Assembly: GCA_910575075.1 (NCBI GenBank)
Contig: CAJTCY010000011.1
Location: forward strand, 62,001-126,000
From: Lachnospiraceae bacterium
GTDB taxonomy: Bacteria > Bacillota > Clostridia > Lachnospirales > Lachnospiraceae
Direction: 5' to 3'
Length of the DNA stretch: 64,000 bases
Positions 38,925 to 47,205 of the stretch are shown here, piece by piece. The notes beneath the pieces were generated by a model, which saw only the letters and a list, made by a program, of their open reading frames with translations, had not been told where the DNA came from and ran no database searches. The stretch's first letter is position 1, and each line of letters starts with the position of its first letter. The translations under genes and the position numbers were made by a program.

Positions 38925-39437
38925 ATGAATAAAAAACTTTTAATTTACATCATCGGCGGTATCTTGTTTACTTCTATTTTCGGTACCTTATCTCACTTTA
39001 TCTATGAATGGTCCGGCAGAAACTGGCTCGCAGGACTGTTCACCCCTGTCAATGAGTCCACCTGGGAACACATGAAATTATTATTTTTCCCTATGCTTTT
39101 GTATGGCATATTTTCCTGGTTACTTCTAAGAAAGGATTATCCTTGTATTTCCTTTAGCTATCCAATTGGCATTCTTGCCGGAACCTTTGCAATTCCTATT
39201 CTCTTTTATTCTTATTCTGGCATTCTGGGCAAAAATTACACCGCTATAGATATCTTTATTTTTTATGTGAGTGTAATTTTAGCCTTTGCCGCCGCGTACA
39301 TTCTCTGCCTTCGGAACAGAGAAAAACATTCTCTGCTGCCTGCACTGCTGGTTCTGGTCCTCGCAGTATGTTTTGTCTGGTTCACAATAGCTCCACCGGA
39401 ATTTGGCATTTTTCTGCCGCCAGCATATGATAAATAA
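38925..39437 (+). CDS. DUF6512-like integral membrane protein
   Basis: Start set at 38925 after GGGAGGAAATT. The 170-residue protein has five or six predicted membrane helices and a conserved-looking loop FTPVNESTWEHMKLLFFPM between the first and second. I recognise the pattern as that of the DUF6512 family, but its function is unknown to me. It lies 83 bases after thiT on the same strand and may be co-transcribed with it and the next gene. Confidence 0.7.
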   Translation: MNKKLLIYIIGGILFTSIFGTLSHFIYEWSGRNWLAGLFTPVNESTWEHMKLLFFPMLLYGIFSWLLLRKDYPCISFSYPIGILAGTFAIPILFYSYSGILGKNYTAIDIFIFYVSVILAFAAAYILCLRNREKHSLLPALLVLVLAVCFVWFTIAPPEFGIFLPPAYDK

Positions 39438-39451
39438 AAAAGGATTTTATT

Positions 39452-39937
39452 ATGAACTATGAAACGCTTGTACCAGTGACTGGTATTATCCAGAATATTT
39501 CCCAGTCTCCTAATAATTGCTGCCGTCAGACCATTACGATCAATACACCTGACGGTATCAACAATTTCATCCTCTCCCCCAGTACCACAGTGGTTGGCAG
39601 CACACAGCTGCGCTCCGGCATGCCTGTGGCTGCTTTTTATGATTCCAGCCTGCCTGTTCCACTGATCTATCCCCCGCAGTTTCAGGCTGAAATTATTACA
39701 CCATTGCACAACGATGAAACTGTCATGCTGAAATTTTTCCGCAGGAATCTGACTGCCAGCGATAATTCTCTGCGTTTAAACCTTGCGCGCAGCACCAGAA
39801 TTCTCACCTTAAATGGGCAGCGGTACTCCTGTCCTCCAGGGGGAAATTTCCTGCTTGTCTACTATTCTGTCACGACCAGAAGTATTCCACCCCAGACTAC
39901 TCCCAGAAAAATCATTGTCCTGTGTAATGAGCCGTAA
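39452..39937 (+). CDS. Conserved hypothetical protein
   Basis: A 161-residue soluble protein, probably all-beta, starting MNYETLVPVTGIIQNI and containing a Cys-Cys pair at residues 22-23 (NNCCRQT). There is no signal peptide, membrane helix or motif that I recognise. AAAAAAGGATT precedes the ATG, and the gene follows the DUF6512-like gene by 14 bases, so they are probably one operon. The repeated beta-strand pattern (TPDGINNFILSPSTTVVG, GMPVAAFYDSSLPVPL) suggests an OB-like or small barrel fold, which is a guess. Confidence 0.6.
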   Translation: MNYETLVPVTGIIQNISQSPNNCCRQTITINTPDGINNFILSPSTTVVGSTQLRSGMPVAAFYDSSLPVPLIYPPQFQAEIITPLHNDETVMLKFFRRNLTASDNSLRLNLARSTRILTLNGQRYSCPPGGNFLLVYYSVTTRSIPPQTTPRKIIVLCNEP

Positions 39938-40043
39938 CATTGATTACACTTTTTCTTTATACGAACAGGGGGCAAAAGTGCCTTTGACATGCGTATATTA
40001 ATCAAGTATAATCATACTAACTTTATGTGAAAGGAAAAATACA

Positions 40044-40541
40044 ATGAGAAAACGCGAAAGAGAAATTACAGATCTGGAAGAAATCCGTTCCATCCTAGAT
40101 CAATGCAAGATACTGCACCTTGGATTGAGTGATGAAGGCCAGCCTTACGTGGTTCCGCTCAATTACGGATATCTTCTGGAAGGTAAGACATTGACTTTTT
40201 ATCTTCACGGTGCCACAGAAGGATATAAATATGAAGTAATTCAGAAAAATCCCAGAGTATCTTTTGCCATGGAGTGTGATACCATCCCTTTTGAGGGTAA
40301 AGCAGCCTGCCAATACGGCATGTCTTACCGCAGCCTAATGGGCAGAGGCACTGCTTTCATTGTAACAGATATTGCAGAAAAACAGATGGGATTATCCCTT
40401 TTGATGAATACACAGACTGGAAAAGATTTTACATTCAATGAAAAACTGGTTTCCATTGTAAACGTAATCAAAGTCACTGTGGACAGCTATTCTGCCAAAA
40501 AGAGACCATTGCCGCAGATATTTACAGCAGCAGAGAAATAA
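40044..40541 (+). CDS. NimA-like pyridoxamine 5'-phosphate oxidase-fold protein
   Basis: A 165-residue flavin-reductase-like split-barrel protein of the nitroimidazole-resistance (NimA) relatives. It shows the family pattern IRSILDQCKILHLGLSDEGQPYVVPLNYGY at residues 15-45, HGATEGYKYEVIQKNPRVSFAME, and the conserved SYRSLMGRGTAFIV. Such proteins bind FMN or haem and reduce or sequester small molecules; drug resistance should not be assumed. GAAAGGAAAAATAC precedes the ATG. It is followed by a terminator and converges on the MmcQ gene. Confidence 0.85.
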   Translation: MRKREREITDLEEIRSILDQCKILHLGLSDEGQPYVVPLNYGYLLEGKTLTFYLHGATEGYKYEVIQKNPRVSFAMECDTIPFEGKAACQYGMSYRSLMGRGTAFIVTDIAEKQMGLSLLMNTQTGKDFTFNEKLVSIVNVIKVTVDSYSAKKRPLPQIFTAAEK

Positions 40542-40556
40542 CTTTTCTGCTGCTGT
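40524..40556. terminator. Bidirectional terminator between NimA-like and MmcQ genes
   Basis: ACAGCAGCAGA (40524-40534) and TCTGCTGCTGT (40546-40556) form a perfect stem extended by GAA/TTT pairs. It overlaps the last codons of the plus-strand gene and sits 5 bases from the minus-strand stop. Confidence 0.75.
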
Positions 40557-40560
40557 AAGC

Positions 40561-40896
40561 TTATTTCTTTGCCATAACCAGGTCATAACTCTCTGCAATC
40601 ATCCTTTTTATCGTATCGTCAGGTATCGTTCCATCCAATATTACCGTATTCCAATGTTCTTTATTCTGATGATACCCTGGAAGGACTGATTCAAAAGCAT
40701 TTCTCCAGAAATCTCTCCACTCAGGATCTGCCTTAACATTGATGCGCATCTGCCCCTCATACTCATAAGTCCATAGAAATGCTTTTTTATTCTTTCTGCT
40801 GCGGACCAATACCCAATTGTCATCACGAAAAGGTGTATCCATATAAACATTCTCAAAAGACATTCCATATTCTAATGCTTCTTTTCTGGTTGTCAT
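40561..40896 (-). CDS. MmcQ/YjbR family DNA-binding-fold protein
   Basis: A 111-residue cytosolic protein of the MmcQ/YjbR (CyaY-like) family. It begins MTTRKEALEYGMSFENVY and keeps the DTPFRDDNWVLVRS and LPGYHQNKEHWNTVILDGTIPDDTI blocks. The fold resembles a DNA-binding double-wing, but the role is not established. It starts 21 bases after the MATE transporter stop, so the two are probably co-transcribed. Confidence 0.85.
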   Translation of the reverse strand: MTTRKEALEYGMSFENVYMDTPFRDDNWVLVRSRKNKKAFLWTYEYEGQMRINVKADPEWRDFWRNAFESVLPGYHQNKEHWNTVILDGTIPDDTIKRMIAESYDLVMAKK

Positions 40897-40917
40897 ATAA
40901 CCACCTGCTTTCTTCCT

Positions 40918-42249
40918 TTACAGATAACGATACTGTTTTCTCTTTGTGATTAAAAATGTACTTGAAACTATCAGCGCCAGTATCTCCGCCACCGTAACTG
41001 CCCACCAAATCCCATCCAGTCCCAGCAGAAGCGGCAGTGCCAGCACCGCCACCGTTTGAAACACCAGTGTACGCAAAAATGCAATTGCCGCTGACACTGC
41101 GCCATTACTCAGCGCTGTAAAAAAAGCAGACGCAAAGACATTGATTCCGTACACCACAAAAGAAAAGGCGTATATGGAAAGGGCATGCCGTGTAATGAAA
41201 AGCAGCTCTGCATCATACCCTACAAAGATACTGGAAACAGGAGACGCCAGCAAAAGTGCCAGAATCAGCATAATTATACCGCTGCCAAGCATCAGCAAAA
41301 GGCTTTTCTTTAACATATTTTTGAGCTCGTCGTGGTGTCCGGCGCCATAGTGAAAACTGACAATAGGACCCGTTCCAATGGTATAGCCCAAAAAGACTGC
41401 CGCAAACACAAACTGCGTATACATTACCACTCCATAAGCTGCAACACCGTTTTCACCCGCATATTTCATCAGCTGGAAATTATACAGGATTCCCACAAGG
41501 GAGGTGGAAATATTTGTCATCAATTCTGACGAGCCATTCAGGCATGACTTAAGCAATACCTCCTTATCCACTCTGGTTTTCCGAAGACGCAGCAAACTGC
41601 TGTTTGGCCGCAGAAAATAGAGCAGGGGCAGTATTCCCCCGATACATTGTCCAAGCACAGACGCCCATGCTGCTCCTGCGACCCCCCATTGAAAAACCGC
41701 TATAAACAGCGCATCCAACACGATATTGGTACACCCTGCCGCTACTGTTGCCATAAACCCAAGCTGTGGTTTCTCCGCTGTAACAAAAAAGCTCTGAAAT
41801 AAATATTGCAGCATAAACGCTGTATTCCATCCATTCATAATTCTGCCATAGATTACACAATCCTCTATCATGTTCTCATCAGCGCCCAGCATATATGCAA
41901 TGGGCCGCATAAAAACAACCCCAATTACAGAGAGTACCACCCCCAGAATCACTGTGAGATATACCAGCATGGTAAAATACCGGTCGGCTGTCTCACGCTT
42001 GCCTTCTCCTAACGTCTTACCAACCAGGGCGCTCCCACCTGTACCCACCATAAATCCGAAACAGCCAAGTATCATAAGAAATGGCATTACAAGATTTACA
42101 GATGCAAAAGCCGTCTTCCCCACATAGTTAGAAACGAAATATCCATCTACAATCCCATAAAGGGAAGTGCACAGCATCATGGCAATGGTGGGCAGGCAAA
42201 AACGAAACAATTTTTTATAGGTGAAATGTTCTGACAATTGTATACTCAT
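40918..42249 (-). CDS. MATE family efflux transporter
   Basis: Start set at 42249 (MSIQLSEHFTYKKLF), preceded by GAGAGGAG; five upstream codons are in frame but overlap the site. The 443-residue protein has about twelve membrane helices in two halves, with MATE signatures such as SLYGIVDGYFVSNYVG, GTGGSALVGKTLGEGK and the second-half SGSSELMTNIS-like segment. It exports cationic drugs or metabolites with Na+ or H+. A MITE-like element separates it from the MarR gene upstream, which would otherwise be its natural regulator. Confidence 0.92.
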   Translation of the reverse strand: MSIQLSEHFTYKKLFRFCLPTIAMMLCTSLYGIVDGYFVSNYVGKTAFASVNLVMPFLMILGCFGFMVGTGGSALVGKTLGEGKRETADRYFTMLVYLTVILGVVLSVIGVVFMRPIAYMLGADENMIEDCVIYGRIMNGWNTAFMLQYLFQSFFVTAEKPQLGFMATVAAGCTNIVLDALFIAVFQWGVAGAAWASVLGQCIGGILPLLYFLRPNSSLLRLRKTRVDKEVLLKSCLNGSSELMTNISTSLVGILYNFQLMKYAGENGVAAYGVVMYTQFVFAAVFLGYTIGTGPIVSFHYGAGHHDELKNMLKKSLLLMLGSGIIMLILALLLASPVSSIFVGYDAELLFITRHALSIYAFSFVVYGINVFASAFFTALSNGAVSAAIAFLRTLVFQTVAVLALPLLLGLDGIWWAVTVAEILALIVSSTFLITKRKQYRYL

Positions 42250-42275
42250 TTTTTCTCCTCTCAAGCAAATATTTA

Positions 42276-42606
42276 TAGGTAATTGCGAAACTCAGTAATT
42301 TTTTGAATTTCATATACAATTCAAAGAATTTTGAAGAAATATTTTATCATATAAACGCTAAGAAATGCATTCTAGCACCATGGAAACGTACTCCAGAGCA
42401 TCCCTTTATGTCAAAAAACTGACATTACTAAAGAAAAAACACAAAAATCATGGAAGCCTTTGCGGAACATGATTTTCGTATTAAGTGGTTCGTTGTAATG
42501 CTTGGTGCGCCCTGCATTTTGTGCGTTTATATGAGTAAAATATTTTAATATAATTGTATAATTTGTATATGAAATTTGGAAAATTTAGTTGTTTCGCAAT
42601 TGCCTA
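42276..42606. mobile_element. MITE-like element, about 330 bp with 44-bp imperfect terminal inverted repeats
   Basis: The left end (42276-42320) and right end (42563-42606) are inverted copies: AGG(T/C)AATTGCGAAAC at the tip and ATTTCATATACAA at the inner part, about 75 percent matching overall. The interior has no transposase frame. Element size, long terminal repeats and lack of coding fit a MITE or a decayed insertion sequence. No convincing target-site duplication is visible. It sits in the spacer upstream of the MATE gene and 8 bases beyond the MarR stop. Confidence 0.72.
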
Positions 42607-42613
42607 AAATGTT

Positions 42614-43060
42614 TCATGTATTTTTATCGTATATCATTTTCAAAGAATCTGTATACTTTTGGAACAGAGACAAGAATTGTTCCTGTTCATCCTCTGATAA
42701 TTCTTCCAAAGCCTGAAGTTCCATCTCAATTATTTTATCCACAGTTCTCTCACATAACCTGATACCCTTTTCCGTAAGCAATATTTTCTTGCTTCTTCGA
42801 TCGTTTCCTGGAACTAAATCCAAATATCCTTCTGTCTCCATCTTTTTCAAAGCTGAATTGACTGTCTGCTTCGGCTCATAAAGGCAAAGACATATCTCAC
42901 TCTGCACCGGCTCCGTATAATCTGTACGCAGCATATACAAAATCCAAAAACTACTCTCCGGCAACCCCATTGTTTTTGCAATTTCCCGATAAACATTATC
43001 ATTCTCTTTCATTATATGATTGTATTCCAGCAGGCGGTTCTCTGTATGTTTTCTTTTCAT
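42614..43060 (-). CDS. MarR family transcriptional regulator
   Basis: Start set at the ATG at 43060 (MKRKHTENRLLEYNHIM); a GTG five codons upstream is the alternative, but GTGAGG then serves as ribosome site. The 148-residue protein shows the MarR winged helix: helix-turn-helix PVQSEICLCLYEPKQTVNSALKKMETEGYLD, then the wing VPGNDRRSKKILLTEKG. MarR proteins bind palindromes as dimers and release on ligand binding. A matching inverted repeat overlaps its own promoter, so it is probably self-regulating and may control the MATE gene downstream. Confidence 0.92.
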   Translation of the reverse strand: MKRKHTENRLLEYNHIMKENDNVYREIAKTMGLPESSFWILYMLRTDYTEPVQSEICLCLYEPKQTVNSALKKMETEGYLDLVPGNDRRSKKILLTEKGIRLCERTVDKIIEMELQALEELSEDEQEQFLSLFQKYTDSLKMIYDKNT

Positions 43061-43093
43061 CCCTCTATCCCTCACTTTATATTTTTATCAATG

Positions 43094-43152
43094 AAAAATC
43101 CGAAAACGGACTTTTGTAGATACAATATAGTCTGTTTTCGGATTTTTGTCAA
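43094..43152 (-). promoter_or_regulatory. marR promoter with a 19-bp inverted-repeat operator
   Basis: On the minus strand TTGACA (43147-43152), a 17-base spacer and TATATT (43124-43129) form a near-consensus promoter. The inverted repeat AAAAATCCGAAAACGGACT (43094-43112) with 43129-43147 (one mismatch) places one arm exactly in the -35/-10 spacer and the other just downstream of the start. This is a typical autoregulatory layout. Confidence 0.8.
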
Positions 43153-43197
43153 GTATAATCTTTGTTAGTTTCTCTATTTTACAAGACCAGCGTATTT

Positions 43198-43320
43198 TCA
43201 TTCTTCCAGCATATCCAGATAACGCCCCAAGCGTCCATTCACATATCCTGCAAACAACTTCTCCATTGCGCCAGGATTATGTTTCCCATGATATCTATCA
43301 AATTTTTCTTTTTCTCGGCT
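43198..43320 (-). pseudogene. Orphan C-terminal fragment of an unrecognised protein
   Basis: A minus-strand frame ending at 43198 reads FDRYHGKHNPGAMEKLF and then VNGRLGRYLDMLEE. It has protein-like composition but no start or ribosome site, and overlaps the recombinase fragment in another frame. I do not recognise the family. It is probably the tail of a gene cut by the recombination that left the recombinase remnant. Confidence 0.4.
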
Positions 43321-43700
43321 CTGATTTTTTCCTTTCGCTCGTTTCTTTTTTGAGTGAGTTCTTTCTGGTCATTCTCATAAGCAGAGGACATCTTCTCAAA
43401 GCGTTCATTGGAAGTCTTGCCAAGTGCGTTCTGCTCAAAGAGTTTCATGATCACATTGTCAATTTCTGAAATTCGTTTTTCTGCCATTTCCAAGTCCTGC
43501 TCGAATTGTTTGATTTTTTGGCAGCCGCCTTTTTCACTCAATTCGTGCATTTCTTGAATGAACTGGCCGCCTAACGCTCCCATATTATGACTGCTGTATA
43601 AGCATACTGTTTCGCGGCTGCTTTCTGCTGCAAGGGCATCCTTGTGAAGCTGTTTCGTTAATGTGTCGCTTGTTAAATTGCGTTTTGTTTGCATCCACAA
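43239..43700 (-). pseudogene. Large serine recombinase (TnpX-like) remnant
   Basis: A frame of about 153 codons without a credible start. The stretch from about residue 60 (KIKQFEQDLEMAEKRISEID, then LFEQNALGKTSNERFEKM and AYENDQKELTQKRNE) is the coiled-coil part found after the zinc ribbon in large serine recombinases of Clostridial conjugative transposons. The catalytic domain with its Ser and Arg is absent, and the final C-terminal part is replaced by an unrelated frame. The first 50 residues (LTSDTLTKQLHKDALAAE) appear to be from another mobile-element protein. It marks past integration at this site. Confidence 0.65.
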
Positions 43701-43709
43701 ACTGGGGCT

Positions 43710-44276
43710 TTATTGTTGTAATACGAAATACGAACCATATTCTGTGCCGTCATGCCCGATTAACTTTTCCTCTGAGCGTTTAAAACCCAATTTTTTCAAT
43801 GCTGAAATACGTTCTACTGCTGATGTAATCGCTTTTGTAGCAATTTTATCACATTGAAAAAGTATATATGTTGGTTCAATTATCAATTTTAGAATTTTGA
43901 CAATCTCACTTTCCATTTCATAATCACTTCGAATATCAAATCTAAGTAAGCCACAATTTGTAAAATAGTCCTCGGCTTCTCTGTGAAAAAGCTCTATCGT
44001 ACCTATTGCTTCATTTGTTACCTTTGAAACAATCGTCCAACGGACAAAGCCTTGTCTATTATATTCCCAAAGCCAATATTCAATCGCTTGTTCCATTCTG
44101 TTTTCAGTTGTATAGTGAAAATCATCTCCACCACAATTATCACTATTAAAAAATGGTACGGCTTTTTCATCAGAATAAACTTTTAACAAATCTGTCTTGT
44201 CCTCTTTCTTTGTCATTCTTAGCATATAATATTCATTTTCATAATCAGGGCAATTTTTATATACATCAACCGTCAT
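43710..44276 (-). CDS. GNAT family N-acetyltransferase
   Basis: A 188-residue protein of the RimJ/RimL-like branch: YYMLRMTKKEDKTDLLKVYSD at the start, FVRWTIVSKVTNEAIGTIELFHRE in the middle, and a C-terminal LKKLGFKRSEEKL that matches the acetyl-CoA-binding end of the family. The usual Q/R-x-x-G-x-A loop is weak. The substrate is unknown. AGAGGAGG lies before the ATG. It is the first of a run of small same-strand genes, each with its own strong ribosome site. Confidence 0.8.
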   Translation of the reverse strand: MTVDVYKNCPDYENEYYMLRMTKKEDKTDLLKVYSDEKAVPFFNSDNCGGDDFHYTTENRMEQAIEYWLWEYNRQGFVRWTIVSKVTNEAIGTIELFHREAEDYFTNCGLLRFDIRSDYEMESEIVKILKLIIEPTYILFQCDKIATKAITSAVERISALKKLGFKRSEEKLIGHDGTEYGSYFVLQQ

Positions 44277-44343
44277 GTTAATCCTCCTCTAAAACTTCAA
44301 AATTATCTGTCCCATCAAAATTTTGTCAATCTGGGATTTTAAT

Positions 44344-44754
44344 TTATGCTGGCTTAATCAAACCGTTTTCCCAAAAGGCATCAAATGTGTTTACCGCACC
44401 GCCGTGTTCAACGATTTTTCCATTCACAATTTTATCAATATCTACACCAGTCATTTCAATAACCCTATTCGTCGGCGTTATTCCAATAAACTCGCCCTTG
44501 TGCGTTCCTCTCATAATAAATTCCGAAATAACAGTATCGCCGTCCTCAAACTGGCGAATAATCTCCAGTGTGTAGTCGGGATACGTATTTTTAACAGCCA
44601 CAAGGTGTTGCTTCATTCCGTTTATGCCGATAAAAATCTCGTTTTTGCCAACCCTTTGCACACAATCTTCTGAAATATATTGCGGAAGCTCATCAAGCAG
44701 GTTTTCTGAAACGACCACCTCGTAAAAGTATTTTATAATCTCTTTATTGTTCAT
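44344..44754 (-). CDS. SnoaL-like ester cyclase/NTF2-fold protein
   Basis: A 136-residue protein with an NTF2-like (SnoaL) pattern: an N-terminal helix with IIKYFYEVVVSENL, then GINGMKQHLVAVKNTYPDYTLEII, and the polar FEDGDTVISEFIMRGTHKGEF strand pair. Members are polyketide cyclases or small-molecule-binding proteins of unknown role. Its start overlaps the end of the gene upstream by 11 bases, suggesting translational coupling. Confidence 0.78.
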   Translation of the reverse strand: MNNKEIIKYFYEVVVSENLLDELPQYISEDCVQRVGKNEIFIGINGMKQHLVAVKNTYPDYTLEIIRQFEDGDTVISEFIMRGTHKGEFIGITPTNRVIEMTGVDIDKIVNGKIVEHGGAVNTFDAFWENGLIKPA

Positions 44755-45214
44755 TGTACACCTCTAAATAAATTCCATCTTTCCAATTTTTCAGATTGTA
44801 AAGTCTTGCTCCACGTTCACCATGCTCTGGATCATCAAACAGGTCTCTGAGCTTTTGACAGGGCATATCTGAGCATTCTCCAATGCGAAAGTTTTGTATC
44901 GATAACTTTTTTACAAAAAACAAAGTTAGCACATAAAAAATAACGGCAATTACTGTAATAATAATGTACCCCGAACTAAATTTTGTTGAAAAAACTGACA
45001 TTATCCGCCTGCTGCGTTGACAATATAAAAATATGATTACGAAAAGAATCATCATAGATACCATTGTAGTCATACTTCTGGTATCAAGCGTTTCATTCAC
45101 AAAGCAAAATACAATTTGTTTCATTCCAAGGAGTAATCCTTGCATCAATAACAGCCACACTATAATAAAACAAATTGTTTTTTTGCATTGAATTTTGGGG
45201 TTCATAGCAGTCAA
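44744..45214 (-). CDS. Small membrane protein, possibly chimeric
   Basis: A 156-residue protein with three hydrophobic helices (about 11-33, 45-62 and 80-100) followed by a polar tail of 50 residues with ECSDMPCQKLRD and GARLYNLKNWKDGIYLEV. The membrane part resembles the N-terminus of CPBP-type proteins, but the catalytic motifs of that family are missing. The tail looks like it comes from a different protein. I cannot name a function. It overlaps the SnoaL-like gene. Confidence 0.5.
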   Translation of the reverse strand: MTAMNPKIQCKKTICFIIVWLLLMQGLLLGMKQIVFCFVNETLDTRSMTTMVSMMILFVIIFLYCQRSRRIMSVFSTKFSSGYIIITVIAVIFYVLTLFFVKKLSIQNFRIGECSDMPCQKLRDLFDDPEHGERGARLYNLKNWKDGIYLEVYNEQ

Positions 45215-45236
45215 CTCCGAAATATCAATATGAAAA

Positions 45237-45785
45237 TCACTTTTTCTTGATAAGTTTCAGTTTTATATTTCTTTTTTCAGCAATCTTCTGAAACACCTCT
45301 ACCACATACAAGCATTGTGCCTTAAATGATAGTGAGGACAATTCATCATTGGCTTGTATTTGCTTTATCGCTTCTTGCAGCTCAGAAAGTTCTAATAAAT
45401 TGACAGCCACACAAAAGAATGTCTTTCTACGTCCGTCATTATAGTTAGAAAGCAGGCAAGAAAGAATTTGTGTTTTTTCCTGCTGTTCATGATTATATTG
45501 CTCAATGCCTATGTTTTTTGCTCTTTCTAAATCTGCTTTTCGCCGTTTATGCGTGATGAAAGAATCGTAATCATCAATGTGTTGATACTTTTCGCATGGA
45601 TACATTTCACATTCATAGCAGTATTCTATTTTTCCATGCTCAAGACTGCACCTTGCGATTTTACACGACTGATTTCCTTCACCGCCTCCGCAGCCAGGGC
45701 AGTTTTTATTCAAGAACATGGGACAAAGCCCACAATTCAAACCACAGAGGGAAAATAATTTATTTTGCCGATTAAATCCTTTCAT
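45237..45785 (-). CDS. DUF3795 cysteine-rich protein
   Basis: A 182-residue protein. Its N-terminal 70 residues carry eleven cysteines arranged as CGLNCGLCPMF, NCPGCGG, SCKIARCS, and YCYECEMYPCEKY, which is the DUF3795 pattern and suggests a zinc or iron-sulphur site. The rest is helical, including VNLLELSELQEAIKQI. AAAGGAGG lies before the ATG. The role is unknown; it stands in the accessory series of small genes. Confidence 0.82.
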   Translation of the reverse strand: MKGFNRQNKLFSLCGLNCGLCPMFLNKNCPGCGGGEGNQSCKIARCSLEHGKIEYCYECEMYPCEKYQHIDDYDSFITHKRRKADLERAKNIGIEQYNHEQQEKTQILSCLLSNYNDGRRKTFFCVAVNLLELSELQEAIKQIQANDELSSLSFKAQCLYVVEVFQKIAEKRNIKLKLIKKK

Positions 45786-45875
45786 GGTACCTCCTTTAAC
45801 AGCCTACCTGCAAGCAATTCAAATAAGATAATCTATGATAATATTTGATCCAATAAATCGGGAAAATATGACAAG

Positions 45876-46295
45876 TTAAAACTCATATCTTGTACCATGC
45901 GAGAGCAGCAGGCCATCAGTTAAGTCCACACGCAGAATGATGGTGTTTTCATCGTTAAAATCGTTGTGCCCGTTATCTATCCACTCGCAGAATACTTCTC
46001 TCAATTTCTGTGCAATCACCTTATTATCTTCTTTGCAAAACCACCCTATGTTTGTCCCTTTTCCATGAGCGGTAAACCATTCCCCGCATATTCCGACATT
46101 GGGATTTTCAGCTATTTGTTTCATCTTATTTGATTGCGCGTGGGTGATAACATAAAATGTTCCGTTTTCATAGTAGGCATTTACTGTCCGTACATCAGGA
46201 ATATTGCCATCAACAGTGGCAAGGGCTATCAATGTATCACGCCCAAATCTTTCATTCATTATTTGTCTTGCTCTTGGCGGTAACTTTACATTCAT
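45876..46295 (-). CDS. Pyridoxamine 5'-phosphate oxidase-fold family protein
   Basis: A 139-residue split-barrel flavin-binding-like protein: RFGRDTLIALATVDGNIPDVRTVNAYYENGTFYV, then SNKMKQIAENPNVGICGEWF, the usual PNPOx-fold order. It is a different branch from the NimA-like protein at 40.0 kb. AAAGGAG lies before the ATG. The substrate is unknown, although such small proteins often reduce or bind flavin or F420-like cofactors. Confidence 0.82.
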   Translation of the reverse strand: MNVKLPPRARQIMNERFGRDTLIALATVDGNIPDVRTVNAYYENGTFYVITHAQSNKMKQIAENPNVGICGEWFTAHGKGTNIGWFCKEDNKVIAQKLREVFCEWIDNGHNDFNDENTIILRVDLTDGLLLSHGTRYEF

Positions 46296-46324
46296 ACGTG
46301 TTTTCTCCTTTTGAGCAGGTTACT

Positions 46325-46672
46325 TTAGTCAAAAAGTTTCTCCTTAAAGCAATTCTGGTTTCCTGTTGGTTTCGCAGTAAGCCTAAACATAACACAGCCA
46401 TCAGGACACACTATAGTCTTGGTATACTTTCCGTCTCCGCCAATGTTTTCTAAATCCCCACCGCTCCTGACTGCTTCCATAATGGGGAACATGATCATCA
46501 TACATTTGGAGCAAATGCCCTGCCCATTCTGGTTTACCGGACAGCCATAAGTACAGGTGTACTTGTCACCAATTTCTTCACCATTGCGGCAATAATGCTC
46601 TGTACGATCTCCGCGCAGGAAGCCGATTACTTCAATTTCCCATTCAAATTCTTCAGCATACCATTTCTTCAT
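46325..46672 (-). CDS. TIGR04076-like cysteine-rich protein
   Basis: A 115-residue protein with nine cysteines including YCRNGEEIGDKYTCTYGCPVN, GICSKCM and VCPDGCVMFRL. The layout (short beta start, cysteine-rich middle) resembles the TIGR04076 family, of unknown function. Its ATG overlaps the stop of the upstream gene by ATGA, a clear sign of coupled translation. A second member of the same family lies at 60.6 kb. Confidence 0.65.
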   Translation of the reverse strand: MKKWYAEEFEWEIEVIGFLRGDRTEHYCRNGEEIGDKYTCTYGCPVNQNGQGICSKCMMIMFPIMEAVRSGGDLENIGGDGKYTKTIVCPDGCVMFRLTAKPTGNQNCFKEKLFD

Positions 46673-47160
46673 TTCGCACCTCCGCTTTTATACATATTGA
46701 AAAACAGTTCTCTAAATTCTTTCTCGGAAAGTCTTAACTCTGTTTCGTTATAATAAGGAGCGCCATCTCTGATGCCGAATTCAAGAGCAGTAGGTCCTTC
46801 TAAGCAGTAAGCTTTATATGCGTAGTCAATCGCTTCTGTCTGTCGAACATAATCTACTAAAGCCTTTGCTGCATTTCTGGATTTTTCGTCCGACATACCG
46901 CCAACTGCAAGACCTGAGCCTGCACAGTAAATATCTAAGTAAACTTCTTCCGCTTCTTCCGATGTCGCCAGAATACAGTATGAAAAAAGATCCTCCAGAT
47001 TTTCCGTTTCATAAATTGGTTGACCAAATAGCGCTTTGATTTTACCGCATATGAGTGAAAACTGATTTCCATAATCTGAAAAGTCTTCAATAAAATTATA
47101 TAGTTTACTGCTATCTGTTAATTTTTCCATGCTTTTCACTGATTGAAATGTGTATGGCAT
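46669..47160 (-). CDS. Conserved hypothetical protein coupled to the TIGR04076-like gene
   Basis: A 163-residue soluble protein: MPYTFQSVKSMEKLTDSSKL, then YCAGSGLAVGGMSDEKSRNAAKALVDYV, and RDGAPYYNETELRLSEKEFRELFFNMY. I do not recognise the family. AGGAGG lies before the ATG, and the stop overlaps the next start (ATGA), so the pair is an operon and probably acts together. Confidence 0.65.
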   Translation of the reverse strand: MPYTFQSVKSMEKLTDSSKLYNFIEDFSDYGNQFSLICGKIKALFGQPIYETENLEDLFSYCILATSEEAEEVYLDIYCAGSGLAVGGMSDEKSRNAAKALVDYVRQTEAIDYAYKAYCLEGPTALEFGIRDGAPYYNETELRLSEKEFRELFFNMYKSGGAK

Positions 47161-47205
47161 TTTATCCTCCTCTGCTTTAGAACATATTTGAAAATTTTAT
47201 GTTTT

